Below are positions 1 to 7,451 of a stretch of 10,436 bases of DNA, piece by piece. The position numbers were made by a program, and so were the translations under genes. How positions within the stretch are numbered: the first letter of the stretch is position 1; every line of letters begins with the position of its first letter. The stretch comes from Deltaproteobacteria bacterium (GTDB taxonomy: Bacteria; Myxococcota_A; UBA796; UBA2385), in NCBI GenBank assembly GCA_016845285.1, contig JAERSX010000021.1:1-10436 (forward strand), written 5' to 3'. The notes beneath the pieces were generated by a model. It did not search any database. It was not told where the DNA came from and worked only from the letters and a program-made list of their open reading frames with translations.

Positions 1-2
1 CC

Positions 3-2054
3 ATCGAGGAGCCAGCCCAGGCCCTGGTGCTGCGTGAGGTGATCAGCCGACCCGGCCGCACACGCGGCGGACTCGAGCGGGTGCTCCACGCGGAGCTCGA
101 AGGACCGGCCCTGCGGCGTGCCCTCGATGCGCTCGTGCGGGCTGCTCTGGTGGCCTCGGAGGAGCGCGAGGTGGCCCGCCCACGGGGGGTGATCCAGGTG
201 GCCAGGCTCATCGGGGAGCCCGTGCTGACCGGGGGCGCCCGCATGCGTGGCGTGCTCTCCGCCCTCGCCGCCGCGGGTGGCAGCATGGACGTCACCGACC
301 TCGTCGAAGCCGAGGGAAAGGGAGCCCGCGCCGCCCTGCGTCGCCTGCGGGACCAGGGCCTGGCCGAGATCGTGGAGAGAGAGGATCGCGATGCCGTGCG
401 GACGGGCGAGCTCGAGGGCGCGCCAGTCGACCCCCTCCCCCCGACCGACGAGCAACAGGCGGCCCTGGCCTTCATCGCCGGTGAGGCACGCCCCTGGCTG
501 CTCCACGGCGTCACCGGCTCTGGCAAGACCGAGGTCTACCTCCAGGCCGCCGCCGACGTGTTGGCGAGCGGACGCCAGGTCCTGGTGCTGGTGCCGGAGA
601 TCGCGCTGACTCCCCAGCTGACGGGTCGCGTACGGGCACGCTTTGGCGACGAGGTCGCGGTGCTTCACTCGGGCCTTCGGCCCTCGGAGCGTCTCCGCGA
701 GTGGCGCCGCATCCGCGCAGGCGATGCCAAGGTGGCCGTGGGTGCGCGCTCTGCCCTCTTCGCTCCATTTCAGGACCTCGGCCTCGTCGTCGTCGACGAG
801 GAACACGACGACTCCTACAAGCAAGACGACGGCGTGCGATACCACGCACGCGACCTCGCCATCGTCCGCGGCGGGATCGCCCGGTGTCCGGTCGTGCTCG
901 GCTCTGCGACACCCTCGGTCGAGAGCTGGCACAACGCCCACACCGACCGCTACGGACTCATCGTGCTGAAGGAGCGGGCCACGGCGCGCTCCGTGCCAGC
1001 CATCGAGCTGGTGGACATGCGGGGACGCCCCTCCAGCGAGGCTCTGTCACCCGAGCTCGTGAGCGCCCTTCGGGAGACCCTCTCGGCTGGCGGCAAGGCC
1101 ATCGTCCTCTACAACCGTCGCGGCTACGCGCCGGTCGTCGAGTGCCCCAGCTGCGGCGGTCACTACAGCTGCCCTTCGTGCGGGGTCGGCCTGGTCTACC
1201 ACCGCCGGCGCAAGCGACTGACCTGCCACTACTGTGGCCTCCACCGCGACTTCCAGGACTCCTGCCCCACCTGCGAAGGAGAGCTCCAGGTCCTCGGACA
1301 CGGCACCGAGCGCGTCGAGGAGGCCCTCCAGACCGCCTTCCCTGACGTGGGAATCCTTCGCATGGACGCCGACACCACCCAGCAACGAGGAAGTCACCAC
1401 GCCATCCTCGAGGCCTTCCGCGAGCCAGAGCAGCGGCTCCTCGTGGGCACACAGCTGGTGGCAAAAGGGCACGACTTCCCCGATGTCCATCTCTCGGCGG
1501 TGGTAGGCGTGGACCACGTGCTCACCATGCCGGACTTCCGCAGCGCGGAGCGGACCCACGCGCTCGTGACCCAGCTGGCCGGACGCGCGGGACGAGGCGA
1601 GGTCGCCGGACGGGTGCTGGTCCAGACCCGACACGTCGATCACTTCGTGTTTCGCTTGCTCGCCGACCCCGACCAGCAAGCGTCCCAGGACATGGACGCC
1701 TTCTACACCGAGGAGATCCGACAGCGCGAGCTCTTGCGCACGCCGCCCTTCAGCCGTCTGGTGATGGTGCGTGTAGAGGGAGCGCAGCGAGACGCGGCCC
1801 TCGGCCGTGCCACCGAGCTGGCTCGTCACCTACGGCGCAGCCTCGACAGCGCGGTCGCCGGAATCGACGTGTTCGGACCGGTCGCCGCGCCCCTGTCGCG
1901 GTTGGTGGGGCGTTGGCGCTTCCAGATCGTGCTGCGCGGCCGCCACGTGCCCGCCTTCCGGCGGTGGCTCCAGGTTCAACGGGCCGAGCTCCGCAAGGCC
2001 GGTGGCCGCGGGGTGCGTGTCACCCTCGATGTCGATCCCCGGAGCCTGCTGTGA
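3..2054 (+). CDS. priA: Primosomal protein N' (PriA), replication-restart helicase, 5'-partial
   Basis: PriA is a superfamily 2 DNA helicase that recognises stalled or collapsed forks in the cytoplasm and starts reloading of the replicative helicase. The frame is open to the left edge, so the true start and the N-terminal 3'-DNA-binding domain lie outside; a GTG at 27 is in frame but is probably internal. Counting from that GTG: a winged-helix-like part at about 1-130, Walker A GVTGSGKT at 161-168, Walker B DEEH at 257-260, GSAT at 292-295, and four CxxC pairs (Cys373/376, 382/385, 400/403, 413/416) forming the zinc module placed within the helicase. Motif V-like GTQLVAKGHDFP begins at 474 and motif VI QLAGRAGRG at 516-524. 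Walker A lies about 60 residues earlier than in E. coli PriA (732 aa), which fits the truncation. All helicase and zinc residues are intact. It overlaps the next gene by 4 bp. Confidence 0.97.
   Translation: MEEPAQALVLREVISRPGRTRGGLERVLHAELEGPALRRALDALVRAALVASEEREVARPRGVIQVARLIGEPVLTGGARMRGVLSALAAAGGSMDVTDLVEAEGKGARAALRRLRDQGLAEIVEREDRDAVRTGELEGAPVDPLPPTDEQQAALAFIAGEARPWLLHGVTGSGKTEVYLQAAADVLASGRQVLVLVPEIALTPQLTGRVRARFGDEVAVLHSGLRPSERLREWRRIRAGDAKVAVGARSALFAPFQDLGLVVVDEEHDDSYKQDDGVRYHARDLAIVRGGIARCPVVLGSATPSVESWHNAHTDRYGLIVLKERATARSVPAIELVDMRGRPSSEALSPELVSALRETLSAGGKAIVLYNRRGYAPVVECPSCGGHYSCPSCGVGLVYHRRRKRLTCHYCGLHRDFQDSCPTCEGELQVLGHGTERVEEALQTAFPDVGILRMDADTTQQRGSHHAILEAFREPEQRLLVGTQLVAKGHDFPDVHLSAVVGVDHVLTMPDFRSAERTHALVTQLAGRAGRGEVAGRVLVQTRHVDHFVFRLLADPDQQASQDMDAFYTEEIRQRELLRTPPFSRLVMVRVEGAQRDAALGRATELARHLRRSLDSAVAGIDVFGPVAAPLSRLVGRWRFQIVLRGRHVPAFRRWLQVQRAELRKAGGRGVRVTLDVDPRSLL
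2041..2044 (+). promoter_or_regulatory. Shine-Dalgarno (GGAG) that sets the start of the membrane-protein gene
   Basis: GGAG lies inside the last codons of priA, six bases before a GTG at 2051-2053 that overlaps the priA TGA as GTGA. This supports translational coupling and favours GTG 2051 over the in-frame ATG at 1913, which lies deep inside priA. Confidence 0.6.
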
Positions 2055-3796
2055 AGGCCGCTGGGGCCTACCTGGCCCTTGCGCTGGCGCTGTGCTGGCC
2101 GGCGTGGGTCACCAACGGCGCCATGATCGGCGGTGGTGAGCAGCCCGACTGGACCGGCACCCTCTGGGCGTGGTGGTGGACCGGACACGCCCTGGCCGAG
2201 GTGGCCTCCCCCTTTGCGGGCACCCACAACTTCTTCCCGCTGGGTCAGGCTCCTGTGGCTCAGTACAATCTGGTCGACGGCCTGATGGCGACCCCACTGA
2301 TGGCGACGCTCGGAGCCGTGGGGGCCTTCAACACCTTCTGTGTCATGGCCTTGGTGCTCAACGGTCTGGCGACGAGGTGGCTGGCTACCGAGGCCAACAT
2401 CGGGCCGTCGGGGGCCTGGCTGGCTGGAGCCGCCGTCCTGTCCTCACCGTTCGTGCTCTTCGAGCTCTCTCAGGGCCGCCCGGCACAGGCCTGGCTGGTG
2501 TGGCTGGTGCTCGGTCTCGGCGGACTCCATCGCCTGCTCTGGGGAGACGCATCGGCCCGATGGGCTGTGGCAACGGGGGCGCTCGCCTCTCTGTGTGCCC
2601 TGACCTACTGGTTCTACGGCCTCTTCTTCGTGCTCGCGGCGTGCGTCCTGGGCCTCGTGTCCCTGCCCTCGCTCATCCGACAACCACGTCGTCTGGCTTG
2701 GGTCGGACTGGCCGCAGCCCTCGCGCTCATGGGCGTGGCACCTGCCGTGGCCTCCCTGGCTGCAGCGTTCGCGGAGCTGCCCGGCGTCGATCGCCCACTC
2801 GAACCCTGGATGATGGCCGGACGCCTGTCCCGCGGTGAGTTCGGCCTGGCCATGGCCATGCGGCATGGCCACTGGTGGGGCTGGCCCATCTGGCACGTCG
2901 CTGCTGACCTCTACGACAAGCGCCTTCCCATGGGGATGCTGGGCCTCGCCATGGCCGGCCTGCTCGCAGGTCGAGGGCGCCGCCTCCCCTGGCTGGCCGT
3001 CGCGGGCCTCGGCTACCTGCTCACCCTCGGTCCCTACTGGAAGACGGCCGCAGGGCGGTCGGTGGAGCCTGCCCTGCCCTACCTCTGGCTCTACGATCAC
3101 CTGCCCTTCTTCGAGCGCCTCTGGTGGCCCGATAGATTCGAAGTCCTCGTGGTGATCGGCCTGGCCCTGCTCGCGGGTGCCGGCCTGTCCCGCATGGCCA
3201 GCCGCCTCCCTGGCCCGCCCTGGCTGCCCGCCGCGGTGGGGCTCGCCGTGTTGCTCGCCGACGAGCGCTGGCGGCACAGCTGGGCACCCGTGCTCGCCGA
3301 GCCGCTGCGCACCGTCGACACCGCCTTCTACGACGCCATCGACGGCCCGATCATCACCACCCCGGTCTTCGGTCCGAGCGAGTCGAGTCGCTTCGCCTTG
3401 TGGGCCCAGGTCCACCACGATCAGCCTGTGCTCGCTGGCCTCGGCGATCACCTCCCGGCCCATCGCGCACCGGGCATCGACGCCTACGTGGCCGCCAACC
3501 CGCTCCTCGCAGCGCTGGCACGCCTGAGCCACGGAGCGATGCCCGAGACCGAGGTGGAGCCCGACGCCTTCCAGTCGCTCGTCGACGACGGCTTCCGGTG
3601 GTTCGTGGTCGACCCGCTGGTCTACAGCCCCAGCTTCGAGACCGCCTGGGCCGAAGCCTTCACCGCGGTAGCCGAGGCGGCCTGGGGACCTGCCGACGTC
3701 TCGGGAGAGGCTGCGCGAGCGTGGCGCCTGACGGTGCCGACCGAGCCCGTCATGCTCCCAGCGGTGGGAGCAGTGGAGCCACGACCTCTCAGGTGA
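2051..3796 (+). CDS. Multipass membrane protein, GT-C glycosyltransferase-like
   Basis: This is a 581-aa inner-membrane protein starting at the GTG that overlaps the priA stop. Hydrophobic segments fall roughly at 4-24, 80-112, 120-138, 145-163, 172-209 (two), 215-240, 292-308, 311-328, 362-380 and 387-404. A soluble, probably periplasmic, C-terminal part runs from about 405 to 581. Its general plan matches large bacterial GT-C-like or YfhO-like membrane proteins: a first loop with an Asp (PDWTGTLWAWWW, from 32), then FFPLG and YNLV near 61-75, and the FFERLWWPDRF stretch (353-363) just before a late membrane helix. Those families transfer sugars from polyprenyl-linked donors; neither substrate nor catalytic residues can be assigned here. 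It may be co-transcribed with priA without a functional link. The 3' end overlaps the convergent hydrolase gene by 8 bp. Being a membrane protein is near certain; glycosyl transfer is an inference. Confidence 0.85.
   Translation: MKAAGAYLALALALCWPAWVTNGAMIGGGEQPDWTGTLWAWWWTGHALAEVASPFAGTHNFFPLGQAPVAQYNLVDGLMATPLMATLGAVGAFNTFCVMALVLNGLATRWLATEANIGPSGAWLAGAAVLSSPFVLFELSQGRPAQAWLVWLVLGLGGLHRLLWGDASARWAVATGALASLCALTYWFYGLFFVLAACVLGLVSLPSLIRQPRRLAWVGLAAALALMGVAPAVASLAAAFAELPGVDRPLEPWMMAGRLSRGEFGLAMAMRHGHWWGWPIWHVAADLYDKRLPMGMLGLAMAGLLAGRGRRLPWLAVAGLGYLLTLGPYWKTAAGRSVEPALPYLWLYDHLPFFERLWWPDRFEVLVVIGLALLAGAGLSRMASRLPGPPWLPAAVGLAVLLADERWRHSWAPVLAEPLRTVDTAFYDAIDGPIITTPVFGPSESSRFALWAQVHHDQPVLAGLGDHLPAHRAPGIDAYVAANPLLAALARLSHGAMPETEVEPDAFQSLVDDGFRWFVVDPLVYSPSFETAWAEAFTAVAEAAWGPADVSGEAARAWRLTVPTEPVMLPAVGAVEPRPLR
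3753..3772. terminator. Perfect 8-bp hairpin at the convergent gene ends (possible terminator)
   Basis: TGCTCCCA, loop GCGG, TGGGAGCA form a perfect stem and tetraloop. It sits in the last codons of the membrane-protein gene and 16 nt beyond the stop of the opposite-strand hydrolase gene, so it could act on the minus-strand operon. No T-run follows on either strand, so it is not a textbook intrinsic terminator. GC-rich coding DNA gives chance stems of this size. Confidence 0.3.
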
Positions 3797-4787
3797 CCGA
3801 CCCGCTCCCCTCGTCGTCCAGCACCGCAACGGTCGCGCAGGCGGCGCCAACTTCGATGTGTGCCGCCTCGGGAAGGGCCACGACCACACCGTCCGACGCG
3901 GCTCGCAACACCTCCAGCTCCTCGCCATCCAGGGTCGACACGGTGGCGAGGCGCTGGCCACGCCGGAAGGTGGTCCCGGTGGACAGGGCCGGTAGCAGGA
4001 GGCCGGCGCGGGTGGCCCGCGGACCGCTCTCGCGTCGCCAGGGTCCTCCAGGAAGCCGACTGACGTGGGCGGACGCGGGCAGCTCGACCATCGCCAGCTC
4101 GGTCAACACACCGAGGGTTGCGGCAGTTGTCAAGGCCACCGATTCTGGGTCGATGCGACGCCGCGGCCCTACCTCGAGGGTCACCGCGGGCACCCCAGGG
4201 CCGTTCACCAGCGCGCCAGGCAGGCTGCGGTCGAGCTCGAAGCGAACATAGCGATCGGTCGGGTACTCGTGGAGAACGGTCAGCCCCGAGGCCTGGGCCA
4301 AGGCCACACAGCGGGCCTCCAGCCGGCCGCCATCCCCGCCACGGACGACCCGATCGACGATGGCGTAGGGAATCGCGCCCCCGGAGTCTGTGTGGAGGTC
4401 GATGACGGCATCGGGGCGCTGGGAGAGCACCTCAGACCAGATCCGACCCGCATGACGGCGCGCCGGGGTGCCACGATGGCTGCCCGGGAATGCCCGATTG
4501 GGGTCGAGGGCGTCGTTTGGGAGGCCACGGCTGCCACGAGCCAGCCCCTCCGGGTTGAGGCTCGGGTAGAGGTGGACTTCGCCGCAGAGGAGCGTGTCAG
4601 CGAGGCGCTCCGCCACGCGGAAGCAGGTGCCGATGCCCGTGCACTCGTCGCCATGCAGGTTGGAGGTGATCACCACCACGGGACCCGACGACGCAGCCTT
4701 GACCACCAGATGCGCCAGCGCAGCGCCGCGACCGGAGACTCGGTCCCGGCGCACACTCGCCCGTCGTCCACGCCACTCTCGTCCCAT
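3789..4787 (-). CDS. Succinylglutamate desuccinylase/aspartoacylase-family zinc hydrolase
   Basis: This 332-aa protein belongs to the AstE/AspA branch of the M14-like zinc amidohydrolases, which cleave N-acyl amino acids to an amino acid and a free acid. Zinc ligands are visible as HGDE (His45, Glu48) after the strand PVVVITSNL, and as DLHT (His132). DPNRAF at 95-100 is the usual substrate-binding Asn-Arg motif, and TLEVG carries the expected catalytic Glu205. The C-terminal region (about 260-325) is the beta-rich domain typical of the family, with GLLLPAL, RRGQRLATV and SDGVVVALP. The substrate cannot be told: no arginine-succinyltransferase or ectoine genes are nearby, so astE or doeB should not be assigned. 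The ATG overlaps the upstream stop as TGATG, which suggests coupled translation; its own ribosome site is weak. The first 25 or so residues are poorly conserved, and a GTG at codon 12 is an alternative start. The 3' end overlaps the convergent gene by 8 bp. Confidence 0.88.
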   Translation of the reverse strand: MGREWRGRRASVRRDRVSGRGAALAHLVVKAASSGPVVVITSNLHGDECTGIGTCFRVAERLADTLLCGEVHLYPSLNPEGLARGSRGLPNDALDPNRAFPGSHRGTPARRHAGRIWSEVLSQRPDAVIDLHTDSGGAIPYAIVDRVVRGGDGGRLEARCVALAQASGLTVLHEYPTDRYVRFELDRSLPGALVNGPGVPAVTLEVGPRRRIDPESVALTTAATLGVLTELAMVELPASAHVSRLPGGPWRRESGPRATRAGLLLPALSTGTTFRRGQRLATVSTLDGEELEVLRAASDGVVVALPEAAHIEVGAACATVAVLDDEGSGSVT

Positions 4788-6118
4788 CAGGCCACCAACA
4801 CCCAGACTTTGAGGTACCGAGACTCCGGGAAGTCCAGAGCCGCAGGCACATCAACCGGCGGGCTGCCGACATGCACCAGACGCAGGCTACGACCGGCCTT
4901 GGTGGCGCCCTTGGCCACGTGCTTCTGGAACTCCTTGGGGGAGACGCCGCCGTGGTTGCAGGCCGCGACCAGCCAGCCTCCAGGCGAGAGCACACGAAGA
5001 CAGGCGGCAATCAGCCTCCCGTAGTCGCGCTCCACCGACCACGCGCCGGACGGGCCATGAGAGAACGAGGGTGGGTCGGCGATGACCACATCGAACGACT
5101 CGCCGCGCCGGCGAAGGTGGTCGAGGGCCTTGAAGACGTCGGCCTCGCGCAGTGGGTGTTGATCTGTGGACACGCCGTTGGCGTCGAGGTTGTCGCGCAA
5201 GCGGGCCAGGTGGGGGCCCGCGAGATCGACGCTCACCACCTCGGTGGCGCCGCCCAACGCCGCTGCCACCGAGAAGGCGCCGGTGTAGGCGAAGAGGTTG
5301 AGCACCCGCCGTGCGACCCAGTACGGCTCCAACCAGCGACGTACCTCGCGCATGTCCACGTAGAGGCCAGCGTCTGCTCCAGCCCACGGACGCACCCGGA
5401 AGCTGACACCCCGCTCTTGGACCATCACGGGTTCTCGTCGTGCATCGCCCCAGACGAGTGACCCGTCCGCGACAGGCAGAGGCTCAGCAGGGGCTTGCTC
5501 GATGGCCGGCCGCCAGCAGAGCCAGACAGCGTTGGTCTCGTGGAGCGTGGTGAGCGCGTCGAGGAGAGGCCCGAGGAGGCCATGCAGCGCAGGCGAGTCC
5601 AGGGTCAGGGTCAGCTGGTCTCCCCAGACATCCACGCGTACGCCGGGCAAGTCGTCGTTCTCACCGTGAACCCAGCGCCAGGCATCTGTCTGGGGAGGCA
5701 GTGGACGTCGGTCCTTTGCTGCGGCGACCGCCGTGCGCAGGAAGTCGGCATCCACGGGACCCTCGTCCCGCCTGAACCGTCGCACCTCGATCTTTCCCGA
5801 GTCCCAGATGCCGGTCCCGAGCACGCTGCCATCTCGGGCCCGGATCCCCACCACGCGGCCAGGCACCAGCGAACCGGTCCGGGCGACGACCTCGTCCTGG
5901 TAGACCCACGGGAATCCCTGGCGAAGCCATCTCTCGGAGTAGCCGTTCACCACCACCCCATCGCCAGCATGGGTTGTGTAAGGCAGCTTTCCCCGATGAC
6001 GGGTCCGCCGGCCGACCTTGCCATCGCCGGTCTTGGCGGGTCCAGGCTTGGCGACGGCAGCCTTGCGGCCCCTGCCGGTGCGGCCCCTGCCCGGACCCTT
6101 GCGGTACTCTCCGGCCAT
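4787..6118 (-). CDS. rlmI: RlmI-like 23S rRNA (cytosine-C5) methyltransferase (COG1092)
   Basis: This 443-aa SAM-dependent methyltransferase of the RlmI (YccW) type would modify C1962 of 23S rRNA, using E. coli numbering. A PUA-like RNA-binding domain covers about 55-120 (FPWVY at 69-73). A central domain follows, with ENDDLPGVRVD at 153-163. The Rossmann-fold methyltransferase has NLFAYTGAFS (motif I, 274-283), the acidic Asp298 that would bind the SAM ribose, DPPSF (motif IV, 348-352), and AACNHGG, whose Cys387 matches the nucleophile of RlmI. Motif IV has no cysteine, as in RlmI and unlike RsmB. The first 45 or so residues are rich in Lys, Arg, Gly and Pro and make the protein about 47 residues longer than E. 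coli RlmI (396 aa). This could be an RNA-binding tail. GTG codons at residues 55-57 (about 5956) offer a shorter start, but GGTGAGG before ATG 6118 and coding-like third bases favour the long form. That ATG shares the CATG palindrome with the divergent gene. The exact target base is inferred from the family. Confidence 0.88.
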   Translation of the reverse strand: MAGEYRKGPGRGRTGRGRKAAVAKPGPAKTGDGKVGRRTRHRGKLPYTTHAGDGVVVNGYSERWLRQGFPWVYQDEVVARTGSLVPGRVVGIRARDGSVLGTGIWDSGKIEVRRFRRDEGPVDADFLRTAVAAAKDRRPLPPQTDAWRWVHGENDDLPGVRVDVWGDQLTLTLDSPALHGLLGPLLDALTTLHETNAVWLCWRPAIEQAPAEPLPVADGSLVWGDARREPVMVQERGVSFRVRPWAGADAGLYVDMREVRRWLEPYWVARRVLNLFAYTGAFSVAAALGGATEVVSVDLAGPHLARLRDNLDANGVSTDQHPLREADVFKALDHLRRRGESFDVVIADPPSFSHGPSGAWSVERDYGRLIAACLRVLSPGGWLVAACNHGGVSPKEFQKHVAKGATKAGRSLRLVHVGSPPVDVPAALDFPESRYLKVWVLVA

Positions 6119-7445
6119 GTCCTCACCGCCATTCGCGCCCGAAAGACCGGGACTTCATGCCGAGCTTTATCAGCTGGTACAGGCGGCTGTGTACCACGGC
6201 GACGGACTCTGGGGGGAAGCCAGCTTCGACCTCTTCCTCCGGGAGCTGCCACCAGACCATGGCTACGCCATCGCGGCCGGCATCGAGCCCGCCATCGACG
6301 ATGTCCTCGCCATGCGCTTCGGCTCCGAAGAGGTGGCCTGGCTCCAGAGCCTGCCCATGTTCCGGGGGGCCTCCCCCCACTTCTTCGAGTCGCTCCGGAA
6401 TTTCCGCTTCGCAGGGACGATCCGTGCGGTGCCCGAGGGCACGCCTGTCTTCCCGGGCCAGCCCATCATGACGGTGACCGCGCCGCTCCCGCAGGTGGGC
6501 CTCGTGGAGACCCGACTGCTTCAGCGCGTGGGGCACGCCACGGCCGTCGCCACCCGGGCCAGCCGGATCTGCGCCGCAGCCCACGGTCGCGCGATCATCG
6601 ACTTCGCCGCGCGTCGCTGCGCGGACTCACGCGCCGCCATGGACCTGGCTCGCGCGGCCTACATCGGCGGTTGTGCCGCCACCACCTACGGGGCCGCCGC
6701 CGCGCGCTTCGGCATTCCCGGCTGGGCGGTGATCTCCGAGTCTCTCGCCGCGGCATACGGCAACGAGCTGGCGGCCATCGCTGCGCTCCGGCTCCACTTC
6801 CCGGGCCACTGCCACGTCAACCTGCCTGGCATGAACATCACCCGCGGCCCCCGGCAGCTGGCGCTCATGAAGGACGACGTGCGCACGGTGCGTCTCGTCC
6901 ACGCCAACCTCGCCGCCGCCAGCCGTCAGCTGCGCAACGAGCTCGACCGCGCGAGCATGCACCGAACCCGCATCCTCGGCAGTGGAAGCCTCGACGAGTA
7001 CCAGATCGCCAGTCTGGTGCGTGCCGGCGCGCCTCTCGCCATGTTCGGCGTGGGCGGAGCCCTGGCCACGGCAGCCACCGATGTCCGCCCGAGCCTCTCG
7101 TACCGCATGGCGGAGATCACGAGAGGCCTGGAGCCGATGCCGGTCACAGGTGCCGGCGGAGCCGCTTGGCCGGGCCTCAAGCAGATCGTTCGCCTGCCCG
7201 ACCGCGACCTCATGTGCCTGGAGGCAGAGCATCTCGCCCACGCCTACCCCGATGCCATCGAGCTCTTGAGCACCGCCATCAGCGGCGGTGAGCGCGTGCG
7301 AGAGGCTCCCGGCCTCGACGACATCCGTCGCCACTGCGACGTACACCTCGACGCCCTGCCCGTGGAGGTGCGTCACCTACGGAAGCCGGGCGCCTGGCGA
7401 GTCCAGCCCTCCGACGCGCTGGCGGAGCTCGTGGTCCGCGGTTGA
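6117..7445 (+). CDS. Nicotinate phosphoribosyltransferase homologue with substituted active site
   Basis: This 442-aa protein covers the full bacterial NAPRT (PncB2-type) length. It opens with AELYQLVQAAVYH (15-27), where the family has TDLYQLTM, followed by FDLFLRELPP (37-46), VPEGTPVFPGQPI (105-117), RAAYIGG (179-185), FGIP (198-201), SLDEY (291-295), FGVGG (310-314) and PGLKQIVRL (352-360). Canonical NAPRT makes NaMN from nicotinate and PRPP in NAD salvage. Key motifs are changed, however: the segment matching GTMAHS reads AVISES, with Glu208 at the place of the phosphorylated His; the DTYDT segment reads PGMNI (237-241); the segment matching RxDSGD reads RLVHAN (259-264). The fold is therefore likely kept while normal catalysis is doubtful. 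No frameshift or stop is present and codon use matches the neighbours, so it is not an evident pseudogene. ATG 6117 aligns with family N-termini; an upstream in-frame ATG at 6018 would add 33 residues antisense to the rlmI-like gene. No clear ribosome site precedes ATG 6117. Confidence 0.85.
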   Translation: MSSPPFAPERPGLHAELYQLVQAAVYHGDGLWGEASFDLFLRELPPDHGYAIAAGIEPAIDDVLAMRFGSEEVAWLQSLPMFRGASPHFFESLRNFRFAGTIRAVPEGTPVFPGQPIMTVTAPLPQVGLVETRLLQRVGHATAVATRASRICAAAHGRAIIDFAARRCADSRAAMDLARAAYIGGCAATTYGAAAARFGIPGWAVISESLAAAYGNELAAIAALRLHFPGHCHVNLPGMNITRGPRQLALMKDDVRTVRLVHANLAAASRQLRNELDRASMHRTRILGSGSLDEYQIASLVRAGAPLAMFGVGGALATAATDVRPSLSYRMAEITRGLEPMPVTGAGGAAWPGLKQIVRLPDRDLMCLEAEHLAHAYPDAIELLSTAISGGERVREAPGLDDIRRHCDVHLDALPVEVRHLRKPGAWRVQPSDALAELVVRG

Positions 7446-7451
7446 GCGGGC

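Noticed and set aside
782..801. Perfect 8-bp inverted repeat CCTCGTCG/CGACGAGG
   Set aside because: It encodes the VVVDEE residues of the PriA Walker B region; the symmetry follows from codon choice.
1913..2050. Upstream in-frame ATG start for the membrane-protein gene
   Set aside because: The extra 46 residues would lie wholly inside priA and are Arg/Pro-rich; the GTG at 2051 has a good GGAG and a membrane helix right after it.
2847..2871. Nested palindromes TGGCCATGGCCA and TGGCCATG-CGG-CATGGCCA
   Set aside because: They lie mid-gene in the membrane protein and encode an Ala/Met/His run; GC-rich codons make this likely by chance, and nothing nearby suggests a regulatory role.
3097..5461. 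Long open frames opposite the hydrolase, methyltransferase and membrane-protein genes (for example 4065-5024 plus and 2444-3961 minus)
   Set aside because: They are mirror frames of GC-rich genes: composition is skewed to Arg, Pro, Ala and Gly, no family is recognisable, and the opposite strand encodes clear conserved proteins.
5495..7291. Open frame of about 600 codons on the plus strand
   Set aside because: It runs antisense to the rlmI-like gene and then out of frame through the NAPRT-like gene, both of which have clear conserved motifs; its Arg/Pro-rich product is typical of a shadow frame.
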